From assembly GCA_963921355.3 (NCBI GenBank), contig OZ001190.1, positions 4,092,001 to 4,156,000 of the forward strand: a DNA stretch of 64,000 bases. Reading direction: 5' to 3'. The stretch is from CAWUEZ02 sp963921355. Lineage in GTDB: Bacteria; Pseudomonadota; Alphaproteobacteria; Thalassobaculales; Thalassobaculaceae. The translations under genes and the position numbers were made by a program. Shown here in pieces: positions 16,024 through 24,467 of the stretch. Each line of letters starts with the position of its first letter. The first letter of the stretch is position 1. Below the pieces are notes generated by a model. It did not search any database. It saw only the letters and a list, made by a program, of their open reading frames with translations, and had not been told where the DNA came from.

Positions 16024-17949
16024 ATGGATCGCTTGCAAGACGTCTATCGTAACGAGGGCGGGACCTCCGAAGCCTCTGATCTGTCATTCGACGAGTGGGA
16101 CGAGCTGCAATCCCCACCCCCGGCGGTGACCGATTTCGACGTCATCGTTGAAAAGGCGATGTCTCGCCGCGGCTTCCTCGGCGCCCTCACCGCCACCGGC
16201 ACGACGGCATTCCTGATGGGCACGTCGGCGTTGAACCCGGCCCAGGCCGCCACGAGCCGTCTGGCCTTTAGTGCGGTCGCCGCCAACAGCCTCGATACGG
16301 TGACGGTGCCCGAAGGCTACAGCTGGCACATCGTCGCCACGTGGGGCGAGCCGCTGTGGTCGAACGCCCCCGACTTCGAACAGACCACCCGCGGCACGGG
16401 TGAGACCCAGGAAACCGCGTTCGGCGACAACAATGACGGCATGTGGCTGTTCAGCGATGGCGTCCGCAACATCCTGACGGTCAACAACGAGTACACCAAC
16501 CGTTCGATCATGTACGGCAACCGCGAGACGAAGCTGCCGGAAAACGTCGACGATGTCCGCAAAGGCAAAGCGGCGCACGGCGTCAGCGTGGTTGAGGTGG
16601 CCGAGACCGACGGCCGCTGGAGCATCGTCAAGGACTCGCCGTACAACCGGCGCATCACCGCCGACACAACGATGGAGATCACCGGCCCGGCACGGGGTCA
16701 CGATCTTATGAAGACCGCGGCCGATCCGAGCGGCACCACGTCGCTCGGCACCTGGAACAACTGCGGCAGCGGCAAGACCCCGTGGGGCACCTATCTGGCC
16801 TGCGAGGAGAACTTCAACGGCTACTTCTCCTCCAGCGACCCCGAGTACAAGCCGAGTGCCGAACTGTCGCGCTACGGCGTGAAGAACAAGGACTGGGGCT
16901 ATGCCTGGGCGACCGGGGACGAGCGTTTCGACATCTCGAAGCACCCGAACGAACCCAACCGGGCCGGCTATATCGTCGAGATCGATCCGTTCGACCCGAC
17001 CTCGACGCCGAAAAAGCGCACGGCCCTCGGCCGATTCAAACATGAGAACGCCGAGGTGGTGGTGACACCGTCGGGCCACGTGGTCGTCTACATGGGCGAC
17101 GATGAGCGGGGCGAGTTCGTCTACAAGTTTGTCTCCGACGGCACCTACAGCCTCGGTGGCGACAATTCCGATCTGCTGGAAACCGGTTCTCTGTTCGCCG
17201 GCAAGTTCAATGATGACGGCACCGGCGAATGGCTGGCCCTGACCCCTGAGACCACGGGCATGGCGAACCAGGCGGAGGTGTCGATCCATTCCCGGATTGC
17301 CGCATCCAAGGTCGGTGCGACCACCATGGATCGTCCCGAGTGGGTGGCCGCGAATCCGAAGAAGGCCGAGGTCTATTGCTGCCTGACCAACAACAAGAAC
17401 CGCGGTGTGAAGCCGAATGCCGGGGGTGACGACACCTCGCCCAATGGCCCCAACCCGCGGGCCGAAAACCACTACGGGCAGATCGTGCGCTGGGCTCCGG
17501 TCGACGGCGACCATACCGCGACCGGCTTCACCTGGAACCTGTACGTCCTGGCCGGCAACCCGACTGTCCACAGCGACGCCTATGCCGGTTCAGCGAACGT
17601 GAACGCCGACAACATGTTCAACTCGCCCGATGGCCTGAGTTTCGACTCCACCGGCCTGCTGTGGATCCAGACGGACGGCAACTACAAGAACGAAGGCGAC
17701 TTCGCGGGCATGGGCAACAACCAGATGCTGATCGGCGATCCGGAAACCGGCGAGATCAAACGGTTCCTGGTGGGCCCGAACGAGTGCGAAGTCACCGGCG
17801 TCACCTGGAGCCCAGACAAGCGCACCGCTTTCGTCGGCCTGCAGCATCCGGGTGAGAGGGGCAACAGCCATTTCCCGGGCGGCGGCAGTTCGGTACCGCG
17901 GTCCGTTGTCATCGCCATTAAGCGCGACGACAACGGCCTCATCGGCTGA
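16024..17949 (+). CDS. PhoX-family (DUF839) exported phosphatase
   Basis: A 641-residue protein with the long N-terminal region typical of this family (about 46 residues) followed by a Tat motif SRRGFLGALTATGTTAFLMG and an AQA cleavage site. The mature part shows the PhoX beta-propeller blocks: DGMWLFSDGVRNILTVNNEY, CGSGKTPWGTYLACEENFNG (with the conserved Cys and Glu residues), GYIVEIDPFDPTSTPKKRTALG and FNSPDGLSFDSTGLLWIQTD. PhoX enzymes are periplasmic calcium/iron alkaline phosphatases active on phosphate esters. The GTG at 15,988 is a possible earlier start, but AGGGAGAC precedes the ATG at 16,024. A strong terminator follows. Confidence 0.88.
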   Translation: MDRLQDVYRNEGGTSEASDLSFDEWDELQSPPPAVTDFDVIVEKAMSRRGFLGALTATGTTAFLMGTSALNPAQAATSRLAFSAVAANSLDTVTVPEGYSWHIVATWGEPLWSNAPDFEQTTRGTGETQETAFGDNNDGMWLFSDGVRNILTVNNEYTNRSIMYGNRETKLPENVDDVRKGKAAHGVSVVEVAETDGRWSIVKDSPYNRRITADTTMEITGPARGHDLMKTAADPSGTTSLGTWNNCGSGKTPWGTYLACEENFNGYFSSSDPEYKPSAELSRYGVKNKDWGYAWATGDERFDISKHPNEPNRAGYIVEIDPFDPTSTPKKRTALGRFKHENAEVVVTPSGHVVVYMGDDERGEFVYKFVSDGTYSLGGDNSDLLETGSLFAGKFNDDGTGEWLALTPETTGMANQAEVSIHSRIAASKVGATTMDRPEWVAANPKKAEVYCCLTNNKNRGVKPNAGGDDTSPNGPNPRAENHYGQIVRWAPVDGDHTATGFTWNLYVLAGNPTVHSDAYAGSANVNADNMFNSPDGLSFDSTGLLWIQTDGNYKNEGDFAGMGNNQMLIGDPETGEIKRFLVGPNECEVTGVTWSPDKRTAFVGLQHPGERGNSHFPGGGSSVPRSVVIAIKRDDNGLIG

Positions 17950-17977
17950 CGTCGGCTCGTACACACTGCAGGACTGG

Positions 17978-18006
17978 GGCGGCCTTCGGGCCGCCTCAGT
18001 TGTTTT
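17978..18006 (+). terminator. intrinsic terminator after the PhoX-like gene
   Basis: GGCGGCC (17,978-17,984), a TTCG tetraloop, and GGCCGCC (17,989-17,995) form a perfect 7 bp stem, followed by TCAGTTGTTTT. It lies 29 bp after the PhoX stop and should end that transcript. It also sits just ahead of the VOC gene, whose ribosome site GGGGGAAGG follows directly. Confidence 0.8.
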
Positions 18007-18017
18007 GGGGGAAGGCA

Positions 18018-18470
18018 ATGTCGCAACGCGAAGAGGGGGCGCCTCCGGCCTCCGGATGGGCGCCCCTGGCGATAGAGCTCCACGTCGACGATCTCAACGC
18101 GAGCACCGCCTTCTGGTGCGGCCTGCTGTTATTCTCCGTCGCCTTCCAGCGGCTGGAGGAGCGCTTCGCTTGTCTGGACCTGAATGGTGCGCAGGTCATG
18201 CTCTGCCAGCGCCACGGCCGGTGGGAAACGGGCCCGATGGAACGGCCCTTCGCCCGCGGCGCGATGCTGCAGGTCGCGACCAACGACCTGGACGGTGTCG
18301 AGCGCCGGCTTGACCACGCCGGATGGCCGATCCACACCGGGCCGCACGAGATCTGGCGCAGGGTCGGAGACCGGGAGGCAGGCCTCCGCGAGTTGTTCGT
18401 CCAGGACCCCGACGGCTATCTGGTGATGATGAACCAGTCGATCGGCGAACGCCCGATCAGATCCGCCTAG
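18018..18470 (+). CDS. VOC-family (bleomycin-resistance/glyoxalase-like) protein
   Basis: A 150-residue single-copy VOC fold: ELHVDDLNASTAFWCGLL is the first beta-alpha unit, LEERFACLDLNGAQVMLCQR supplies the middle strands and ELFVQDPDGYLVMMNQ is the characteristic terminal D-P-D-G-Y/N strand with a metal-ligand-like position. The pattern matches glyoxalase/bleomycin resistance/dioxygenase proteins that bind small electrophiles or antibiotics. The ATG at 18,018 follows GGGGGAAGG. It is isolated between a terminator and the AT-rich sulfotransferase gene and no substrate can be suggested. Confidence 0.82.
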   Translation: MSQREEGAPPASGWAPLAIELHVDDLNASTAFWCGLLLFSVAFQRLEERFACLDLNGAQVMLCQRHGRWETGPMERPFARGAMLQVATNDLDGVERRLDHAGWPIHTGPHEIWRRVGDREAGLRELFVQDPDGYLVMMNQSIGERPIRSA

Positions 18471-18503
18471 ATCCTTGAGCGAGCCCGACCCTGCACCGAC
18501 CTG

Positions 18504-19391
18504 CTAAGAAGAGATCCCTTGTTTAACAGGAACAGATTTAAAGAATGTCGCCAGGCTCAAATTCTGAGCATCGATAGCATCGATTTCAACAAACCGAGGG
18601 ATGAATATAGACGTTCTCGAATTAAAGTTCCGTTTTATCGGAGGCACAACTACGAGCCTTTTCTTGCCGATAGGCAGATTTGCCTCGACTCTATCGGTTT
18701 CATAATTTCGCATTAATTTATAAAATCGCAAATCATTCTGATTTCGATCAATGAGTTTAACATGGAATTTCTCATCAACGAATGAAGAAAAGTACTTTTT
18801 CGCCTTCTCTAGTGTAGAATTCTCTTTTGGAGATAATATTATTGCATCTTTGTATCGCGAAAAAATGGACGAGTAAACCGAATCCAATCCATCAAGAGTA
18901 CAAATAATGTCAAAATAGGACAGCGCATTTTGAAAAAGATGACATGAGTTCATATTCTTCTGAACGCAGGCCCCGATCGTTCTGACGTAATGATCGCTGT
19001 ATTGAGCGAGAATTGCATCGCAAATCGATAAAGCGCCATCCAGATCTCTGACTTTCTTTTTCGCAATGAGAAACAGACAGTGTGACTTGAACCTCTGATA
19101 AGGATCTCGGATGACGGTGAACTTGAAAAACTCTTCTGAGATATCCCGAAACTGTTCTCCGGAAAAATGATTAGAAATATAAAAAAATCTTCCATAGTCG
19201 GATTTCGATTGGTCCGATTCTATTCCATCTTCCTTTGTGGATTTTTCCGAAGAATTAATTCCTTTCATAGAAATTCTATCGAAATTTATATTGTTCATTG
19301 AACAATATGAGAATATGAAATTATCAATAGATATTCCACCGGTCTTTTGGAAATGAAGAAATGCAATTTTCTTCTTTTTTTTCATTAACAT
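18504..19391 (-). CDS. sulfotransferase-family protein, AT-rich, probably acquired
   Basis: A 295-residue protein with both PAPS-binding signatures of membrane-type carbohydrate sulfotransferases: the 5'-phosphosulfate loop IAFLHFQKTGGIS (residues 9-21) and the 3'-phosphate motif FTVIRDPYQRFKSH (about residue 90). It should transfer sulfate from PAPS to a sugar or other hydroxyl. The gene is strikingly AT-rich (Lys, Ile, Asn and Phe-rich product, AAA/ATT/TTT codons) in a genome of about two thirds G+C, which points to recent lateral transfer. No signal peptide or membrane helix is seen. Two ATGs (19,391 and 19,385) precede an A8 tract; neither has a good Shine-Dalgarno. No PAPS synthesis gene is nearby. 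Confidence 0.78.
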   Translation of the reverse strand: MLMKKKKKIAFLHFQKTGGISIDNFIFSYCSMNNINFDRISMKGINSSEKSTKEDGIESDQSKSDYGRFFYISNHFSGEQFRDISEEFFKFTVIRDPYQRFKSHCLFLIAKKKVRDLDGALSICDAILAQYSDHYVRTIGACVQKNMNSCHLFQNALSYFDIICTLDGLDSVYSSIFSRYKDAIILSPKENSTLEKAKKYFSSFVDEKFHVKLIDRNQNDLRFYKLMRNYETDRVEANLPIGKKRLVVVPPIKRNFNSRTSIFIPRFVEIDAIDAQNLSLATFFKSVPVKQGISS

Positions 19392-19488
19392 TTGTGAAAT
19401 TGTGAACGGAATACTCCCTGCCGAATTCCTGCTTCAAGAACGCGGAAACACCATCAACAACTCTGGATATGTCGTCGGGATTTGTCAT
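19324..19488 (-). other. possible small ORF overlapping the sulfotransferase 5' end
   Basis: A 54-codon ORF begins at ATG 19,488 (product starts MTNPDDISRVVDGVSAFLKQ) and ends at TGA 19,324, so its last 22 codons overlap the sulfotransferase in another frame across an A8 run at about 19,376-19,383. A GGAGATCC sequence lies about 12 bases before the ATG. It could be a leader peptide, the remnant of a truncated neighbour, or the true N-terminus of a protein frameshifted at the A8 tract. The sulfotransferase P-loop normally lies close to the N-terminus, which argues against the last. Low confidence. Confidence 0.25.
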
Positions 19489-19573
19489 TTCAGTTCAAGG
19501 ATCTCCGATCGGCCAGATCTGATCTTGCATGAATTCCCGGGGTCTCCCCAAGCGATGGACGCCTTCCGACGTA

Positions 19574-20437
19574 TCATCCTTCGTTCGGAGCGCCCCCGTC
19601 CCTGGCGAGCAAGGCTTCGACAACCGCGTTGAACCGTGCCGCGTCTTCGTACTGTACCCAGTGACCCACACCGTCGAGCATCTCGATTCCGGCTTCCGGT
19701 TGAAGAGCGCGAAGATGAGCGTGGCGGGGCTCGAAGAACCCGATGGCGGTGACGTCCTCCGCGCCCCAGACCAGGTTGATGCGCGCCCGGATCGACGGCA
19801 GGGTCCGCGTCAGACGATCGGTCAGGGAGATCGGCCGCGACCGGATTCGATTGCGGGCCATGTTGATTTCCTGGATGTGCTCGGCAAGGGGATCGATGTT
19901 GGCCTCGTCCGCGAACATCAGCAGCGCCAGATTATGTCGCCGGATCCGCGCCTGCTCCGCTGCATCCATATGCGGTTCGACCCGGATCATCTCCTGGGTC
20001 AACGGGCTACGCTCGCCAAGTCCGGCGGCGCCGACACCGGTATAGCTCACGACCCGGTCGCCGAGACTGGCCGCAACCAGGCCACCGATGATCGAGCCGA
20101 AGGAGAAACACAGGAAACGCAGAGGCTCGGCCGCGTGGGTCACCCGCGTCACGCCTTGCGAAACGATCGCTGCCAGGCTGTCAGCATCATAGGGGTGCTC
20201 GGGGTCGTCGCTGTCGCCCTGGCCCGGCATGTCGGCGGCGATCACCCGGTAGCGCCTGGCTAGGTGCTCGACATTGCGGACCCAGTGGTTCCACGATCCG
20301 AAGCCGCCATGCAGCAGGACCAGCGGCTCGCCCTCCCCCCAGACGCGCCAGACCATCGAACCGGCGCCGCAGGGCGTGCGCAGCACGGTCGCTTTGGCTT
20401 CGATTCGGGCGAGATGAGCAGCGGGCGTGAGTTCCAT
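19574..20437 (-). CDS. alpha/beta hydrolase
   Basis: A 287-residue alpha/beta hydrolase. LVLLHGGFGSWNHWVRN holds the oxyanion HG motif, ADMPGQGDSD the usual strand-4 turn, and CFSFGSIIGG the nucleophile elbow; the first Gly of GxSxG is replaced by Cys/Phe, with Ser as nucleophile. The catalytic His is in DGVGHWVQYE near the C-terminus and WGAEDVTAIGF contains the acid region. The ATG at 20,437 is used; a GTG three codons upstream is possible. It lies 32 bp after the MFS gene and is probably the last gene of the monooxygenase/aminotransferase/MFS operon. The substrate is unknown. Confidence 0.83.
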   Translation of the reverse strand: MELTPAAHLARIEAKATVLRTPCGAGSMVWRVWGEGEPLVLLHGGFGSWNHWVRNVEHLARRYRVIAADMPGQGDSDDPEHPYDADSLAAIVSQGVTRVTHAAEPLRFLCFSFGSIIGGLVAASLGDRVVSYTGVGAAGLGERSPLTQEMIRVEPHMDAAEQARIRRHNLALLMFADEANIDPLAEHIQEINMARNRIRSRPISLTDRLTRTLPSIRARINLVWGAEDVTAIGFFEPRHAHLRALQPEAGIEMLDGVGHWVQYEDAARFNAVVEALLARDGGAPNEG

Positions 20438-20469
20438 GGCCGGCACTCATAGCGACGGCACACGCACTG

Positions 20470-21705
20470 TCAACGGCGCAGCTCCGGAACCAGCGCAACC
20501 AGCACGGCAAGCGCGACCAACCCCTCGGCGGCAATGATGGTGAGGGCCATCGGGGCGCCGACCAGCCCCGCCAGCCAGCCCACATGCAGCACACCGATCG
20601 GCCCGGCCCCGATGCAGACCGACAGGATCCCCATCAACCGGGAGCGGATCTCCGGTGGGGCTTCGTAAAACATGATGGCGCTCTGCATGGACGCAAAACC
20701 GGCGAACCCGAACCCGCCGACCAGCAGCACCACGAGCGCGAGTTCGTAGACCGGCACCAGCGAGAAGACGAAGATGGAACAAACAAAGAGGGCCGAGCCA
20801 GTCAGATAGATCCGCCAGAATCGGCCCGGCGTGGCGAAGAACGCGATCAGCAGGGCGCCCGCGAAAGCCGCCGCACCCTCGACCGTCAGCAGCAGGCCGA
20901 CCCGCACAGGATCCGCACCAAAGGTCTCCTTGCCGATCACCGGCACCATGGCGGCGTACGGAAAGGCGAACAGATTGATGATGATCGTGATGCCCAGATG
21001 CCCGATTAGGGGACGCGTTCGCCGGACATACGCCAGCCCTTGGCGGATCTCGCTGAGGATCGCCAGGGACCGTGGCGTGCGCGCGACCGGCCGGTAGACC
21101 ACCAGGATCGCCAGCACCACCGTCACGGCATAGACCGCACTGGCCATGGCATAGACACCGACCATTCCGACCGTCGCGTAGACCGCGCCACCGGCGATCG
21201 GGCCCACCATCCGGGTTGCGTTGTTGGAGGCGCTGTCCATCGACATGGCGGGCCCAAGGCGATCCTGGCCGACGCTCTCGCCGAGGATCGTGCGCCGAAC
21301 CGGAAAGTCGGTCGACCAGCCGAGCCCCGACAGAAACGCCCCGACCAGGACCTGCCCGTCGGTCAGCGACACGGCCAGAACGGCCGTGGTCGTCGCCATC
21401 AGGGCAAGCGACAGGATCATCAGGGTCTTGCGATTCAGCCGGTCGGCAATCACCCCGGTCACCGACCCGAACAGGGCCATCGGCAGCATGCGGGCGACGG
21501 TGGCGAAGGCGACCAGTTCCGGCGAGCCGGTGAGATCGTAGGTCCAGATCCCGACTGTCACCAACTCGAGCCATCGCATGGCCTCCATCAGGACGCCGAT
21601 GGTCCAGAGAGTGCGGAAGGTCGGGTCGGCGATCAGGGAGAGCGGCCCCGACCTTCGGCCACCCGCTCCGCCGCCGGGGGCGGCGCCGTGGGGGTCGGTC
21701 GGCAC
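20470..21705 (-). CDS. MFS transporter (enterobactin-exporter/MFS_3-like)
   Basis: A 411-residue protein with about 12 membrane helices. It begins with the FRTLWTIGVLMEAMRWLELV segment typical of EntS/MFS_3-type exporters, and the loop after helix 2 reads FGSVTGVIADRLNRKTLMI, a good motif A (G-x-x-x-D-R-x-x-R-K). GTG at 21,705 is chosen: it sits 13 bp after the aminotransferase stop and is preceded by AGGATC, whereas longer frames overlap that gene by over 50 bp. The family mostly exports drugs or siderophores. In this operon it could export a product of the aminotransferase and flavin monooxygenase or import their substrate. Confidence 0.83.
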   Translation of the reverse strand: MPTDPHGAAPGGGAGGRRSGPLSLIADPTFRTLWTIGVLMEAMRWLELVTVGIWTYDLTGSPELVAFATVARMLPMALFGSVTGVIADRLNRKTLMILSLALMATTTAVLAVSLTDGQVLVGAFLSGLGWSTDFPVRRTILGESVGQDRLGPAMSMDSASNNATRMVGPIAGGAVYATVGMVGVYAMASAVYAVTVVLAILVVYRPVARTPRSLAILSEIRQGLAYVRRTRPLIGHLGITIIINLFAFPYAAMVPVIGKETFGADPVRVGLLLTVEGAAAFAGALLIAFFATPGRFWRIYLTGSALFVCSIFVFSLVPVYELALVVLLVGGFGFAGFASMQSAIMFYEAPPEIRSRLMGILSVCIGAGPIGVLHVGWLAGLVGAPMALTIIAAEGLVALAVLVALVPELRR

Positions 21706-21718
21706 GGTCAGGATCCTG

Positions 21719-23134
21719 TCAAACGGGTTCCCCGGAGCGGCGCAGGAACTCGATCGACGCGCGCAGAGCATCCGCCGTCCGCGCCACTTCTTCAGAACCG
21801 TGGGTCGCCGAAACCAGACCGCCGCAGGCCGGATTCAGATCGACGCCATGGACCAGCATGGCCAGCCGCAGCAGCCGGATCAGGTCCTTGGGCCGGTCCT
21901 TCATGTCAACAGACGAGAGGCTCAACGGATCGAAGGTGAACGGATCCGCTACCGGCCGGTCCGGGCGCAGGAACAGGTGAAAGCACGAGAACTGGCCGTA
22001 AACCGCCCACGGCACACCGAGGTCGGCCAGCACTCCGTTGAGGGCATCGCGCAGACCGGCTGCCGTCGCGTTGGCTCGGGCGCAGGCATCGGTTTCCGCA
22101 ATGATGGTCAGCGCCTCGGTTCCCGCTGCGGCCGAGACCGGATTGGCGTTGAACGTTCCGGGATGGGCGATCTTGTCCCGCCCCCGCCGGGCCGCCGCCT
22201 CGAAATCGAGGGCATCGAGGATGTCGCGCCGGCCGCCGACCGCACCTCCGGGCAGCCCGCCGGCGAGGATCTTCGCCCAGGACGACAGATCCGCGGTCAC
22301 CCCGAAGACTTCGGCTGCCCCGCCGGGGGCGACCCGGAACCCGGTCACCACCTCATCCAGGATCAGCAGGACCCCGCGCTTCTCGGTCTCCTCCCGAACG
22401 AGCTTGAGGAACCCATCGGCGAGCGGCGTGAACCCGGTCCCGCCGCCGATCGGCTCGACGATGACGGCGGCGACATCGCCCCCATCCAGCGCTGCCCGAA
22501 GCTGATCGGGGTCGTTCGGGTCGACCAGGGTCACGGCATCGGCAACCGCGCCAATGACCCCCGGCGCCGCACTGCCGTCGAAATGCGACGACACGCCATG
22601 GGTCATATGGTCGTGCCAGCCGTGGAAATGGGTGCGAAAACGCAGAATCCTGGGCTTGCCTGTGAAGTCCCGGGCGAGCCGCAGGGCCATCAGGGTCGCC
22701 TCGGTACCGGACGCGGTGAACCGAATGCGTTCGGTCGCGGGGCACAGCCGCCGCACCGCCTTCGCCCAGGCGATCTCGCGCCGCTGACCGGCGCCGAACT
22801 GGGTGCCCTCGGCCATCGCGGCCTGGGCGGCGGCCGTGACTCGCGGATGCGCATGGCCCAGCAGCAGGGCGCCATGGCCACCGTAGAAGTCGACATACTC
22901 GTTGCCGTCGACATCCCATTTCAGGGGCCCGTCCGCACGTTCGACGTACAGGCCATAGGGCTTGAGATGTCGGGAATCGTGAGTGACGCCGCTCGGGAAC
23001 AGATCGCGCGCTTCCTCGGCGAGCGCCGCCGATCCGGGCGTCTTCTCCCGGTAGGCAGCCTCGATCGGGGAGTTCGTGCCAGGCGCTGTGCCGTGGCTCG
23101 CTGACGGACGTGCGGCGGCGCCGGTTCCGGACAT
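21719..23134 (-). CDS. class-III aminotransferase (glutamate-1-semialdehyde aminomutase-like)
   Basis: A 471-residue PLP enzyme of fold type I, subgroup III. YVDFYGGHGALLLGHAHP, RFTASGTEATLMALRLAR, VIVEPIGGG, LILDEVVTGFR (Asp260 binds the pyridine nitrogen) and WAKILAGGLPGGAVGG (Lys288 forms the internal aldimine) are all intact. It resembles GSA aminomutase and neighbouring omega-aminotransferases; the broader genome probably has a separate hemL, and the operon partners do not suggest heme synthesis. The ATG at 23,134 is 8 bp after the stop of the luciferase-like gene, so co-translation is likely. The amino donor and acceptor are unknown. Confidence 0.87.
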   Translation of the reverse strand: MSGTGAAARPSASHGTAPGTNSPIEAAYREKTPGSAALAEEARDLFPSGVTHDSRHLKPYGLYVERADGPLKWDVDGNEYVDFYGGHGALLLGHAHPRVTAAAQAAMAEGTQFGAGQRREIAWAKAVRRLCPATERIRFTASGTEATLMALRLARDFTGKPRILRFRTHFHGWHDHMTHGVSSHFDGSAAPGVIGAVADAVTLVDPNDPDQLRAALDGGDVAAVIVEPIGGGTGFTPLADGFLKLVREETEKRGVLLILDEVVTGFRVAPGGAAEVFGVTADLSSWAKILAGGLPGGAVGGRRDILDALDFEAAARRGRDKIAHPGTFNANPVSAAAGTEALTIIAETDACARANATAAGLRDALNGVLADLGVPWAVYGQFSCFHLFLRPDRPVADPFTFDPLSLSSVDMKDRPKDLIRLLRLAMLVHGVDLNPACGGLVSATHGSEEVARTADALRASIEFLRRSGEPV

Positions 23135-23142
23135 CGTGCCCC

Positions 23143-24258
23143 CTATTCGGCCGCGGCCGGTGCGCGCTGGTCGGCCATGTACTTGGCAAGCCGTGGCGCC
23201 ACCTCCTCCGCCATCCGGGTAAAGGACCGCCGCCACAGCGGCTGTGACCCGTCCATATCGTGGCCGGTCAGCATCAGAGTGCCGAAATCGCCGACCGTGT
23301 CACGGAACGCGACCAACTTATCCAGGACGGTCTCGGCCGAGCCGGCGATCACCAGGTCCTTGGCCTTCGCCATCGCCGCCTGCTTGGCGGCCGCCCAGTC
23401 GATGTCCTTGCTGAAGTCGCCGGCGGCCAGCCGGCCCTGGGCGTTCAGGTACAGGTAGTACCAGGAGAACACGCCGTCCGGGTCATTCAGGATCTCGTCG
23501 GCCTGGGCGTCGCTGTCGGTGACCAGGACGCTGCGCCCGACCCGCCAGATTGCCGGATCCGGGATCCAGCCGGCAGCTTCGGCACCCGCAACGTAGGTCG
23601 GCCAATGGGTCGCCACATCCTCCGCCGGAATGAAGTTTCCGGAAATCGGGATCCAGGCCCGCTCACCGGCGAATTTGGCGGTCATCGAATTGGCGCTGCG
23701 CAGCGACACGGCGATCGGGGGATGCGGCGTCTGGTAGGGCCGGATGAAGCGACCGATCCCGACTTCCGGCAGCACCCGGTCTTCGAGCGAAGCGGTGACA
23801 TGGTCGCCGTCATGGCGAAACGGCGGGTCCTCGCGCCACACCCTCAGGATCAGGTCGATGGACTCGATCATCGCCATGGCGCGTTTGCGGCCATCGAGGT
23901 TGTCGAACACCTCCCAATCACTCGAGAGGCCGCCGGCGCCGATCCCAAAAATGAAACGGCCGCGGGCGAGATGGTCGAACAGAGCCACGTGGCCGGCGAC
24001 CACGACCGGATGCTGCTGCGGCAAGGAGATCACCCCGGTCCCGAAGTGGATCGATTTGGTCTCCGCGATCAGCGAGGCGTTGAACAGCAGCGGCGATGTC
24101 ACCGGCTCCGCGGTCGAGGTGTAGTGCTCACCCATCCAAGCCTCGGTGAAGCCGAGCCGGTCGGCGAGAACCACCAGTACGCGATCCTCCTCCAGCACCG
24201 TCGCGAACGGCCGCGTCGGCGGGTGCAGCGGCATCATGAACAGACCGAGCTTCAGCAT
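23143..24258 (-). CDS. LLM-class (luciferase-like) flavin-dependent monooxygenase
   Basis: A 371-residue TIM-barrel enzyme of the bacterial luciferase-like family. MPLHPPTRPFATVLEEDR, LGFTEAWMGEHYTS (the conserved hydrophobic strand with Glu-His), ISLPQQHPVVVAGHVALFDHLARGRFIFGIGAG-type core and PIAVSLRSANSMTAKFAGERAW are typical. FMNH2 and O2 are the expected cosubstrates for oxidising a small organic molecule. The ATG has an excellent GGGAGGAGGA ribosome site. It leads an operon with a class-III aminotransferase, an MFS carrier and a hydrolase, which could degrade or build an amine- or aldehyde-bearing compound. A separate flavin reductase is not present here. Confidence 0.87.
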   Translation of the reverse strand: MLKLGLFMMPLHPPTRPFATVLEEDRVLVVLADRLGFTEAWMGEHYTSTAEPVTSPLLFNASLIAETKSIHFGTGVISLPQQHPVVVAGHVALFDHLARGRFIFGIGAGGLSSDWEVFDNLDGRKRAMAMIESIDLILRVWREDPPFRHDGDHVTASLEDRVLPEVGIGRFIRPYQTPHPPIAVSLRSANSMTAKFAGERAWIPISGNFIPAEDVATHWPTYVAGAEAAGWIPDPAIWRVGRSVLVTDSDAQADEILNDPDGVFSWYYLYLNAQGRLAAGDFSKDIDWAAAKQAAMAKAKDLVIAGSAETVLDKLVAFRDTVGDFGTLMLTGHDMDGSQPLWRRSFTRMAEEVAPRLAKYMADQRAPAAAE

Positions 24259-24389
24259 GCGGGTCCTCCTCCCTCAGCAGAGAACAACGCTAGCACCGGC
24301 AGTCACGCCGCCGGAAGCGTCGCAGGATCCGGGAGGCCCGACCGGAGGGCCCAATGGTGCGATCCGAACGGATGAGTCCCATCCGATCG

Positions 24390-24458
24390 GTGAATCGCCC
24401 CACCACGGTGTTGAGACGGTGGGCTGATTCACGAAGCGTTTGGTCCCCAAACGTTTCG
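24390..24458. repeat. pair of adjacent hairpins in a gene-poor spacer
   Basis: Between the luciferase-like gene and the SDR gene two hairpins lie back to back. The first pairs GTGAATCGCCCCACC (24,390-24,404) with GGTGGGCTGATTCAC (24,418-24,432), 13 of 15 matching. The second pairs CGAAGCGTTTGG (24,432-24,443) with CCAAACGTTTCG (24,447-24,458), 11 of 12, with a TCC loop. Neither is followed by a T run on either strand, so a dispersed repeat or mRNA-stabilising element is more likely than a classical terminator. Confidence 0.6.
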
Positions 24459-24467
24459 GTCAGACCA

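Noticed and set aside
16084..17571. 495-codon minus-strand ORF inside the PhoX-like gene
   Set aside because: It is an antisense shadow of a gene with clear PhoX blocks; product has no recognisable motif and no ribosome site.
19402..19632. 76-codon plus-strand ORF between the sulfotransferase and the hydrolase
   Set aside because: It runs antisense into the hydrolase 3' end, has no ribosome site and an unconserved composition.
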